From the NCBI RefSeq assembly GCF_003797185.1, contig NZ_RKMH01000010.1:62001-126000 (forward strand): DNA of 64,000 nt. The letters are read 5' to 3'. The notes below the pieces were generated by a model. It was given only the letters and a program-made list of their open reading frames with translations, did not search any database and was not told the DNA's origin. Shown here in pieces: positions 9,624 through 17,900 of this stretch. Numbering within the stretch: position 1 is the stretch's first letter; each line of letters starts with the position of its first letter. This DNA is from Gordonia oryzae. GTDB lineage: Bacteria > Actinomycetota > Actinomycetes > Mycobacteriales > Mycobacteriaceae. The translations under genes and the position numbers were made by a program.

Positions 9624-9931
9624 TACGTTTCGAGCTATGGTGGTGGTCATCCGCGATGTCGTCACCACATGCGAGTCGTCGCTGGGCAACAGGAGAAAGC
9701 TCGCCCAGATCCGGGGTCTGACGCTCGCGGTGATGCTGTGTGCGTTTTCCTCGGCCGTGCGGTTGCCGAACCGTTCACCGTCGGCACGATCACCAGAACG
9801 ATTGGGGCCGGCCGAGTCTCGTTGGTGTGCTTGCCGTCCACACGATGCCGGGGCCGCTCGCGGAGGCGGTACTGGTGTGGCTCGGTTCGGTGACGTTGCG
9901 TCGGCACCGGGGCCGCAGCGGTGAACCCCCG
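9624..9931. other. Gene-poor stretch between htdX and the TetR gene
   Basis: 308 bases between the htdX terminator and the TetR stop codon. Short frames exist on both strands but none has a convincing start, ribosome site or recognisable protein. I see no further repeat or RNA structure. It may be the eroded place of genes that sit between the TetR and htdX homologues in mycobacteria (Rv0239-Rv0240), but no similarity is visible. Confidence 0.5.
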
Positions 9932-10540
9932 TCAGGACGGCGTGTGGATACCGACACCCTTCAAGCCGCGCCAGGTGATGCCGACCAGGAGATCGATGGC
10001 GGTCTCGAGGTCGACGTCGCCCTCACTCATCCGGTCGGCAACGGCCTCACCGGCCCCGACGAGCGCGATCGCGGTGAGCTCGAAATCGATGTCGAGCGCG
10101 CCCTCGACGGTGGTACCGCGGCGGATCAGGTCGGAGACCATGTCGACGATGTGGCGTCGGCTGCTGCTGACGGTGTCGGCGAAGGCCGCCGAGCCGACCG
10201 CAACCCGGTAGAGCACCCGCCAGGACTCCCGGTTCTCGTCGACAAAGCGGAGGAATTCCCGAACCACCGTGCGGGCTTGTTCGCTCTGGCGCAGCTTGGG
10301 ATCGAAGCCGACCGCCATCGCGTCGATGAACCGACCACCTTCACGGGCGATACATGCACTGAACAGCTCTTCTTTGGACCCGTAGTACAAATACAGCATC
10401 GGTTTGCTAATCTTCGCCTGGGCTGCGATCGAATCCATGGACGTGTCCCGAAAGCCGTTCTTGGCGAACACCGAAACCGCGGCATCGAGCATCTGTTGCT
10501 CGCGCTCCGCGCGGGGCAGTCGTTTGGTCCCGCCGACCAT
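9932..10540 (-). CDS. TetR-family regulator (Rv0238-like)
   Basis: 202 residues. The N-terminal helix-turn-helix spans about residues 14-60 (MLDAAVSVFAKNGF, then SMDSIAAQAKISKPMLYLYYGSKEEL), followed by the all-helical ligand domain. The opening GGTKRLPRAEREQQMLDAAV is very close to my memory of M. tuberculosis Rv0238, which sits in the same place next to lpqI. TetR proteins bind palindromes as dimers and release them when an effector binds. The inverted repeat at 10592-10609 lies in its own upstream region, which indicates autoregulation. The same repeat controls the fadA2/fabG4 divergent promoter, so this protein probably regulates that fatty-acid block; an acyl-CoA effector would be a guess. 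Confidence 0.9.
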   Translation of the reverse strand: MVGGTKRLPRAEREQQMLDAAVSVFAKNGFRDTSMDSIAAQAKISKPMLYLYYGSKEELFSACIAREGGRFIDAMAVGFDPKLRQSEQARTVVREFLRFVDENRESWRVLYRVAVGSAAFADTVSSSRRHIVDMVSDLIRRGTTVEGALDIDFELTAIALVGAGEAVADRMSEGDVDLETAIDLLVGITWRGLKGVGIHTPS

Positions 10541-10591
10541 GATGGCTCCTCACATTCGCCGCACCCCCACCATGCAGCAGGGATCAGATCA

Positions 10592-10609
10592 TCTTACCGT
10601 GCAGTAAGA
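10592..10609. promoter_or_regulatory. Inverted-repeat operator upstream of the TetR gene
   Basis: TCTTAC, six bases CGTGCA, GTAAGA: perfect six-base arms with the same spacing as the repeat at 7189-7206. It lies 52 bases upstream of the TetR start codon, a normal place for an autoregulatory site. Confidence 0.75.
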
Positions 10610-10610
10610 T

Positions 10611-10820
10611 TCAGCGGTAACCGGCTGCACGCAATGCGACGCGGATCTCCGACCGTGGCCCACCCCCGAAGCGCAGGCGAATGCGGGCGAGGTGATGCTC
10701 GACGGCCTTTACCGAGATGAATAACTCAAGCACCGATGTCGGCATTCGTGCAGCCGGCGAGAAGCGAGCGGGCCGCCTGCGCCTCGCGTTCGGTCAGCGG
10801 TCCCGATAGCGCGATGATCT
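10611..10820 (-). pseudogene. Remnant of a LuxR-type regulator (C-terminal HTH only)
   Basis: On the minus strand two frames add up to one LuxR/GerE helix-turn-helix of about 65 residues. The first reads PLTEREAQAARSLLAGC then TNADIGA and hits TGA. One base further the second reads LFISVKAVEHHLARIRLRF then GPRSEIRVALRAAGYR and ends at the TGA at 10611-10613. These are the standard LTxRE, NxxIA, SVKTVE and LGxxxR elements. The large N-terminal part of the gene is absent: upstream to about 10960 only short broken frames are left. The gene is therefore both truncated and frameshifted. It cannot encode a working regulator unless the end is restored elsewhere. Confidence 0.82.
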
Positions 10821-10964
10821 GCGGGGCTGATGTTCGGAGATCACCGCACGTGCGACCGGAGACTGCGCCAACGGGGTGACGGTAACGCGCGAACGTGGCG
10901 GCAATGGACGATGCGGCGGGTAGGGATCACTCCTGCGGGTTCACCCCACTCGCTTCGACGGTCA

Positions 10965-12158
10965 TCAGCACCGCAGCTTCCCCTTCGCCTTGAGGATGCG
11001 GACCACCGACTCGTCGACGCGCGAGCGGCTCAATTGCCCGGATCGAACCGCGGATTCGAGGCTGTTGAGGACGGCGGTCACCTTGTCGGTGGTGATCCAC
11101 AGGGCGATGTCGCCGCCGGCGACGAGGAAGCGTTGCACCGCTTGCGGCAGCGGGTAGCGCCCGGTGATGGCACCCATCCCGGAGAGGTCGTCGGAGAAGA
11201 CCACACCGTCGAAGGCGGGACCGCCGTACGGTTGCCCGGTCCGCAACATACGCATCGCGTTGGCACTCAGGCTCGCCGGCGTGTCGCCGGCGGTGAGTCC
11301 GGGCACGATCAGATGGCCGACCATCACCCCCGCATTCCCCGGATCCGCCAGTAGCGTCTTGTACGGGACGAGATCGCTGCGCTGGAGTTGCGTGAGCGGA
11401 GGCGTACGCACGACACCGAGGTGGGAGTCACCCGAACCGTGCCCGTGACCCGGGAAGTGTTTGAACACCGGCATCACGCCGGCGGAGTGAAGTCCCTCGG
11501 CGAACGCCTGGGCGTATCGGGCCACCGTGGCCGGGTCGTCGGAGAACGAGCGGTCGCCGATGACCGCGTCGTCGGGTTCGTCGCTGACGTCGGCGTCGGG
11601 TGCGAAGTCCACCGTGATACCCAGCGCCCGCATCTTCTTGCCCTCGCTCGCCGCGAGGGCGCGGACCTGCTCGGGCGTCTTGGTGCGCGCGAGCTCACGC
11701 GCCGACGGGCTGTCGATACCCAGCGAGGACAACCGTGAGACGCGACCGCCCTCCTGATCGACGGTGACCATCAACGGGATCGACGAGGCAGCGGTGACCT
11801 TCTCGAGGGCGGCCGGATCGGTGAGGATCGATGTGTCGGTCCAACTGCCGATGAAGATGCCGCCCACCGGCTCTCGCTTGACCAACGAGAGTGCGTCGTC
11901 GGTTCCGGTCACGCCGACGACGATCGACTGTCCCAACTTCTGCCGCAGCGACATCGTCGCCAGCGTCGCCGCACCGCAGCCGATGGGCGCGGCCGCACTC
12001 GTCGACACAGGCGGGGGCGCGCTCGACGATGTCGGCGATGTCGGCGCGGCCAACGAGGAGGAATCGGTGCCGCAGCCGACGATGGCGATACCACTGACCG
12101 CCGCCAGCGCGATCACGTCACGAACCTGGCGAAAACGGCGTCGTCGAGTTGGGTTCAT
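10965..12158 (-). CDS. lpqI: Glycoside hydrolase family 3 lipoprotein, LpqI-like beta-N-acetylglucosaminidase
   Basis: 397 residues from the ATG at 12158; the frame continues upstream but this start gives Arg-rich MNPTRRRRF, a hydrophobic segment and lipobox IVGC with acylated Cys29. The mature enzyme is a single GH3 barrel. The NagZ-type acid/base loop KHFPGHG...DSH is at 233-246, and the FSDDL nucleophile region is at 323-324. M. tuberculosis LpqI, a surface lipoprotein of similar length, removes N-acetylglucosamine residues from cell-wall fragments for recycling; the same role is expected here. Position between the TetR gene and aftD agrees with Rv0237. The start lies 29 bases from that of the divergent universal stress gene. 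Confidence 0.92.
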   Translation of the reverse strand: MNPTRRRRFRQVRDVIALAAVSGIAIVGCGTDSSSLAAPTSPTSSSAPPPVSTSAAAPIGCGAATLATMSLRQKLGQSIVVGVTGTDDALSLVKREPVGGIFIGSWTDTSILTDPAALEKVTAASSIPLMVTVDQEGGRVSRLSSLGIDSPSARELARTKTPEQVRALAASEGKKMRALGITVDFAPDADVSDEPDDAVIGDRSFSDDPATVARYAQAFAEGLHSAGVMPVFKHFPGHGHGSGDSHLGVVRTPPLTQLQRSDLVPYKTLLADPGNAGVMVGHLIVPGLTAGDTPASLSANAMRMLRTGQPYGGPAFDGVVFSDDLSGMGAITGRYPLPQAVQRFLVAGGDIALWITTDKVTAVLNSLESAVRSGQLSRSRVDESVVRILKAKGKLRC

Positions 12159-12187
12159 GGCACGAGTGTTGCATGTAGGCTTGGGCA

Positions 12188-12766
12188 ATGGACTCTCGAG
12201 ACCGAGAGCACGTCGCGAGGATCGACTCAGCCCCGGCTGAGTCCCTGCCCCCTTCCCCACCCGTTCCGGCCGCCCATTCGGTGATGATCGCGTTCGACGG
12301 CGGCGCCAACTCCGAACGAGCCGTCACCTACGCCGCGCAGTTCCTGCGGGCGACGAGTGCGCACGTGGTCACAGCCTGGCAGCCGGGCACGTTGAGTCCG
12401 GTGCGGCTGTCGAGCCTCTCAGCCGGCATCCAGCCCTTCGTCGATACCTCACCCCTCGAACTCGACGTCGACGACGCCCTGCGTGCGGAGGCCGCCGAGA
12501 TCAACACGCGGGGCGTCGAGATGGCGCGCGAGGCGGGCCTCGAAGCGACCAGGACCCTGGTGGAGGTGGAGTCGACGGTGTGGGGTGCGCTTCTCGCCGC
12601 CGCTGATGCACTCGACGCCGACCTGCTGGTGACGGGCACCCGCGGCGACTCCGGACTCAAGGCACTATTGCGGTCCAGTGTTGCCGGCCGCGTGCTGAAG
12701 CACTGCCACCGACCGGTGTTTGTCGTTCCGGCCAAGTGCGACAAGCAACCTCCGGTGACACCATGA
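12188..12766 (+). CDS. Universal stress protein, single domain
   Basis: 192 residues with a ~28-residue disordered Pro/Ser leader followed by one UspA domain. The opening strand VMIAFDGGANSERAV has the usual early Asp. The ATP-binding signature is seen as TGTRGDSG followed ten residues later by SSVAG and the final strand PVFVVP, which matches the G-x2-G-x9-G-S/T pattern of nucleotide-binding members. Such proteins are cytoplasmic and respond to stress or energy state; the partner is unknown. The gene is divergent from lpqI and may share its promoter region. An 85-base gap separates it from the DUF6745 gene. Confidence 0.88.
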   Translation: MDSRDREHVARIDSAPAESLPPSPPVPAAHSVMIAFDGGANSERAVTYAAQFLRATSAHVVTAWQPGTLSPVRLSSLSAGIQPFVDTSPLELDVDDALRAEAAEINTRGVEMAREAGLEATRTLVEVESTVWGALLAAADALDADLLVTGTRGDSGLKALLRSSVAGRVLKHCHRPVFVVPAKCDKQPPVTP

Positions 12767-12851
12767 CCCGACAAGTGCCTTGCGCTCTCGCGCCCATGGT
12801 GCCATCCTTGACAGTCGCAACTACCGGAAAGGCGGCCACCGCCTCCCTCGC

Positions 12852-14078
12852 GTGAGCCCCGTGCCGTTCGACCCCTTCGGCGTCGACCCCATCTGCGTCG
12901 ACCCCATCAGCGTCGGTCACCGAAAAGCACTCTCCAGCAATCGTTTTCCAACTCCACCACCGGTCGGATCGGAGTCGTCGGCAATCGCCGAGTACCTGAC
13001 CGATGCCCGCGAGACCTGGCTCCGGTATGGACTCGACACCCGGCGGGCAGATCGCGCCACTACCGAAGCCGCGATCTCGGAGCTGTATCGAATTGCCAAA
13101 TATTCTCTCCCGCAATTTATCTGGACGATATCACCGCAAGCGGCGGTGCGGTGTATCCAGACCGACAAGTTCCACACCACGACCGCACCCGGCGTCGAAA
13201 AGCGTCTCGATCGGCCGCCGCCGACCTTTCCGAATCCGCACCTGAGCCCCCGACGCCCGCAGTTCGCGAGCCCGGCAGAGGCACTCGAGGGCGGGATCGA
13301 CGTCCGCGATGTGGTCCGGGCAACCATCCGGGACTCGTTGCGCACCAGCCTCTTCGACAACATTGGACGCCCAATCACGTCGACGCTGCCGATGGTTCCC
13401 GGCGTCAGCACGTGGTTCGGTCAGCACGAGACGCATCGCAGCGCATTTCCGCTCACAGCCTACCGATTGGGGTTGGCGCGGCTACCGCCGGCGGACGTCG
13501 AACTCCTCGAGATCACCACGGCGCTGGCCGTTTCCACCGGATGGTGGTGGGCATTCGACGACGTCTGCGTCCTGGCCGAACGGCCCACCTCCGTGGACAC
13601 CGAACCCGTCCCACACAGCCCACACGGGGCACGACGCCTCCACCGCGACGAGGGACCCGCCCTCGCCTACGCCGACGGCTCTGCCCTCTTCGCCGTTCAC
13701 GGAACAATCGTGCCGCAGTGGGTGATCGACGATCCGACACCCGAGCGGATCGCCGCCGAACGCAATATCGAGATCCGCCGCACCGCTATTGAACAGCTCG
13801 GCTGGGATCGATGGATCGACGACGCCGGGATGCATCTGATCGACGAGTCCGACGATCCCGGAAACGAGGCGGCCACCCTCGCGCTGTACGCCAGCCCCCG
13901 GCATTGGCGGAGCAATCAACGAATCCTGTTGATGGCCAACGGCTCCCGGGAACACGGTGGCCGACGCCGACGCTACGGCATCCACGTGCCCGGCTGGGTA
14001 CCCACGGCTCTGACCGCCGCGGCCTGGACCTACGGCCTCGACGCCGCGGACTACGCCCAACTCGTCCGCCGAACGTGA
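12852..14078 (+). CDS. DUF6745 family protein, function unknown
   Basis: About 408 residues from GTG 12852; an in-frame TTG at 12780 is the alternative, and neither has a clear ribosome site. The C-terminal half carries the DUF6745 signature: RRLHRDEGPALAYADG, ALFAVHG, VPQWVIDDPTPERIAAERN, IEIRRTAIEQLGWDRW. The N-terminal third is Pro/Asp-rich and includes a 15-base tandem repeat giving VDPICVDPIS. There is no signal peptide or membrane segment, so the protein is cytoplasmic. The family has no established reaction to my knowledge; members occur scattered in actinobacteria and other phyla. A small gene follows after 63 bases and is probably cotranscribed. The pair has no counterpart at this place in M. 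tuberculosis as I remember it. Confidence 0.8.
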   Translation: MSPVPFDPFGVDPICVDPISVGHRKALSSNRFPTPPPVGSESSAIAEYLTDARETWLRYGLDTRRADRATTEAAISELYRIAKYSLPQFIWTISPQAAVRCIQTDKFHTTTAPGVEKRLDRPPPTFPNPHLSPRRPQFASPAEALEGGIDVRDVVRATIRDSLRTSLFDNIGRPITSTLPMVPGVSTWFGQHETHRSAFPLTAYRLGLARLPPADVELLEITTALAVSTGWWWAFDDVCVLAERPTSVDTEPVPHSPHGARRLHRDEGPALAYADGSALFAVHGTIVPQWVIDDPTPERIAAERNIEIRRTAIEQLGWDRWIDDAGMHLIDESDDPGNEAATLALYASPRHWRSNQRILLMANGSREHGGRRRRYGIHVPGWVPTALTAAAWTYGLDAADYAQLVRRT

Positions 14079-14141
14079 GGCACACCCAGCACATCGCCGC
14101 ACCAGAAGCACCGCCGCACCAAACACACACGGAAGACGTAC

Positions 14142-14636
14142 ATGACTTCGACGGCAATGCAGACCCTCGCCGACCTGACCGAAAAGAGCGGTCTGGGCGT
14201 CCTCGATCATCTCGACACCGCACTCCCCGTCCCGGTCACCACCGGGCTGCAGGCACAGGGTGACCTCCTCGTGGTCCCGTGGCGCATGGTCGCGCCCGAG
14301 ATGCACACGGTGCGGTGGTCGGCATCGAGCGCCTCGGTGCCCCGGGCGGGCATCGAGCTCCTGCGCAGCGCCGGCGGTGGCAACCCGCACACCCTGCTCG
14401 CGGACGGCGCCTGTACCTGGACCCAGCCGCACTTCGTCGACGACGTCATACTGACCCTCGGCGTCATCGACGCGTCGTCGGTCGCCTATCTGCTACATCC
14501 CGAGCACGGCGCGAGCGGGATCGCCCCCGGCCGGTACGTCATCCGCCGCCAACGGGAGGCGGCCGAAGAGCTCTACGGACTGTCGTGGTTCGGCCGATCC
14601 GGCCGCGTCGGCGGGTCCCGGCTGGTTGCCGACTGA
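14142..14636 (+). CDS. Hypothetical protein next to DUF6745 gene
   Basis: 164 residues, starting at ATG 14142 after a GGAAGA ribosome site. It has no signal peptide or membrane segment. It has a run of beta-like hydrophobic stretches (LVVPWRMV, HTVRWSAS, VILTLGVID, SVAYLLHPEHG) and an acidic N-terminal third. I do not recognise a domain. The close spacing after the DUF6745 gene and the same strand suggest a two-gene unit whose products act together, for example as a protein and small accessory; that is inference from position only. The Val/Ala/Asp-rich composition and GC-rich third positions fit a real gene. Confidence 0.68.
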   Translation: MTSTAMQTLADLTEKSGLGVLDHLDTALPVPVTTGLQAQGDLLVVPWRMVAPEMHTVRWSASSASVPRAGIELLRSAGGGNPHTLLADGACTWTQPHFVDDVILTLGVIDASSVAYLLHPEHGASGIAPGRYVIRRQREAAEELYGLSWFGRSGRVGGSRLVAD

Positions 14637-14706
14637 CCGCGCGCACGGCGAGAGCGTCCCGCGCGCTCACAGGAGCGCTCTGCGCGCCGATGGTAGTTTG
14701 GCCTCC

Positions 14707-14907
14707 ATGCGCAACAACCGCCTGATCGCCGGAGCCGTCGCCGGAGTTGCCGGCATCCTGGTCGGACTCGGCGCGGTACTGCTCGGCGGGGTCTTGTCGG
14801 CGCAGACGAGCCCGTCGACGGACCTGAACAACATCAATCCGAACAGCGGCTTCGTGCAGGGCTCGGTCGACTACGGATCACGGGGGGGCTCCGGCGACAG
14901 CCAGTGA
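14707..14907 (+). CDS. DUF2613 small membrane protein
   Basis: 66 residues from ATG 14707 (MRNNRL), which puts a positive N-terminus directly before one long Gly/Ala/Val membrane segment at about 7-32. A Ser/Thr/Asn-rich outside tail ending GSVDYGSRGGSGDSQ follows. A longer frame from 14626 would add a non-hydrophobic leader and is less likely. DUF2613 proteins of this size sit directly upstream of aftD in mycobacteria (Rv0236A), and here the stop overlaps the aftD start (GTGA). That coupling suggests a role with AftD at the membrane, though no function is established. Confidence 0.82.
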   Translation: MRNNRLIAGAVAGVAGILVGLGAVLLGGVLSAQTSPSTDLNNINPNSGFVQGSVDYGSRGGSGDSQ

Positions 14908-17900
14908 GCCCCAGCGACCCGGCCGCAGTGAGCTCGAGCGACCCGGCCGAGCAGCGCACGCTTGGCCTCCGCGGCGAAGCCGCTCTCGGGCACCGCGGTA
15001 TCACCCTCGCCGCCCTGGTCTCGCTGGTCGTCTCGTTCTTGCAGTCGCCTGGCCTGACCGCCGCCGATACCAAACTCGATCTCACCGCCAACCCACTCGG
15101 CTTCCTCGCGCGGGCGGCGCACCTCTGGACGCCACAGGCTCCGCTGGGGCAGGTGCAGAACCAGGCCTACGGCTATTTCTTCCCGCACGGTGCGTTCTAC
15201 GCCATCGGTGAGCTGATCGGTTGTGCGCCGTGGTTGACCCAGCGTCTCTGGTGGGCAGTGCTCCTGTTCATCGGCTTCGTCGGTCTCGTCCGTCTCGCCG
15301 AGTCGCTGAACGTGGGATCGATGGGCTCACGGCTGCTGGCCGCGGCGATCTTCGTGTTGTCGCCGCGAGTGTTGACGACGATCGGCTCCATTTCGTCGGA
15401 AACACTGCCGATGATGCTGGCCCCCTGGGTGCTGCTACCGGTGGTGCGTGCGCTGGATCGCCGCGACGACGCGCCCGTGTGGCGGCACGCGATGCGCTCG
15501 GCGGTGGCCGTCGCGCTGATGGGCGCGGTCAACGCGGTCGCCACGCTCGCGGCATTGGGCGTCACGGTCGTGTGGTTTCTGCTGTGCGCACGCACCGACG
15601 TGCGCCGGTGGTGGCGCTTCGGGGTTGTCTGGGCAGCCGGGCTGACGCTGGGGTGCGCGTGGTGGATCGTGCCGCTACTGATCCTGTCGCGGGTGTCGCC
15701 GCCGTTCCTGGACTTCATCGAATCCTCCCGGGTGACCACCGAGTGGACATCACTGACCGAAGTACTGCGCGGCACGAGCTCGTGGACACCGTTCGTCTCC
15801 ACCGAACGCGTTGCAGGCGCCGTGCTGGTGACCCAACCCGCCGCGGTGCTGGCAACCGGCACCCTGGCCGCCGCTGGATTGGCCGGATTGTGTATGCGGC
15901 ACATGCCGTATCGGCGACGCTGGATCGCGATCCTGACGATCGGGCTGCTGCTCATGTGCACCGGTTACGCGGGCGGGCTCGGGTCACCGATCGCCGAGTC
16001 GGTCCGGGTGTTCCTCGACGGCCCGGGCGCATTCCTGCGCAACGTCCACAAATTCGAGCCGTTCGTCCGGCTGCCGCTGGTGCTCGGTATCGCGCACCTG
16101 TTGGCGCGCGTGCCCCTTCCGGGGTCGGTGCCGGCCCGAAAGTGGTTGCGAGCATTCGCACATCCGCAACGATCTCGGCCGGTGGCCGCGGCGCTGGTCG
16201 TCCTCGTCGCCTCGGCAGGCGCCGGCTCGCTGATCTGGACCGGCCAACTCGCCCCCGACGGCGCGTATCGCGCCATCCCGGACTACTGGACACAGACCGC
16301 GTCGTGGCTCGGTGCACACGCCCACGACGGCATATCGCAGGGTAGTGTCTCCCCGAACGGCGTCGAGCAACGGGCGCTTGTCGTTCCGGGCGCACCATCG
16401 GCCGATCAGTTGTGGGGATTGACGCGTGATGAGCCACTGCAACCACTTGCCGACTCGCCGTGGGCCATCCGTGACGCGATCCCGCTGACGCCGCCGGGAG
16501 CGATCCGGGCTCTCGACTCGGTCCAGCGCGATCTGGCCGACGGGCGGGCCTCACCGGGGCTCGCTGCGACACTCGCCGATCAGGGGATCGGCTTCGTCGT
16601 GTTGCGCGCCGACCTCGACCCCGACACCTCGCGGTCGGCGCGTGGTTTGCTGGCCCAGCAGGCCCTCGACGGGTCACCCGGCCTGGCCCGTGCCGCGTCG
16701 TTCGGTCCGCTGGTGAGCCAACCCAGCGCCAAGGGTGTGGTGCGCGACAACGGTTTACGCCCACCGATGCGCGCAATCCAGATCTACCGGGTCGACGCGG
16801 CGGGCGGCACGGGTCCGAGGCTGACCGATACCGCGTCGATGCCGCGTGTCGCCGGAGGACCCGAAGCGCTTGCCGCACTGGCGGATCTGCGTGCACGGTT
16901 GGGAGAACCCCCCGCCGGCCCCACACTGATGCAGGCCGACGCGCAACGCGCAGACCTGCCGTCGGCGCCGGTGATCCTCACCGATACCCCGGCCGACCGC
17001 GAGACCGATTTCGGCCGCGTCGACGACCACAGCTCGGCCATCCGTGCGCCCGGGGACGCGCGCCGGACGCAGAACGCGGCTCCGGATTATCCCGTTGCCG
17101 GACAACCACTCACCGAAGGACAGTGGCTTCTCGACAACCAGCCGAACGGGGTGCGGGTCTCGACATCGGGGTCGGCGTCCGATGCCACCCAGCCCGGACA
17201 GACCTCACCGGCGAACTCCGCGGCCGCCGCCTTCGACGGCGACCCGGCCACGGCGTGGGTGTCGGCGGGTCTCACCTCGGCGGTCGGGCAGTGGATGCGT
17301 CTGGACTTCGACCGTCCGCGAAGCGATCTCGCCCTGCGGCTGACAACAGCGAAGGCACTCGGCCCGGATGTCTCGTCGATCGTGGTGACCACCGAGGCCG
17401 GTTCGACGGTGGCCTCCGGACTCGAACCCGGCAAGCCCGTGACGGTCACCGCACCCAGCGGACCGACCCGGTGGGTGCAGATCCGCGCCTCGGCCACCGA
17501 CGACGGCAGCGCCGGAAACCAGTTCGCGCTCGGCGAGGTCGGGGTGATCGACCTGGCGTCCGGGCTGCCGCTGACCATCCGCCACCGCGTCGTCCTACCC
17601 CGGGTTGCACCGGGTACACCGGTGGCGGGATGGCTTCTCACCCAAGAACTCTCCGGGCGCTCGGCGTGTGTGGACCAACCTGGCGGCACCGACGACTCAC
17701 CCACGACGCGGGTGCTGTGCGCGCCGGGTCTGGGGTTGAGTCCCGAGACACCGGGGGTGATGACGCATGCGCTCTGGGTCCCCGACGGCGTCGACGTCAC
17801 GCCCGCGGTGGTGTTGCGACCCACACCCGGGAGCGGACTCGACGCGCTGCTGCGCACACCGACAACGGTGCGCGCGGTAGGGGCGTCGGAGGTCAACGAT

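Noticed and set aside
11388..12240. Plus-strand frames opposite lpqI
   Set aside because: The GH3 catalytic motifs and the lipobox are on the minus strand; the plus frames have no recognisable protein.
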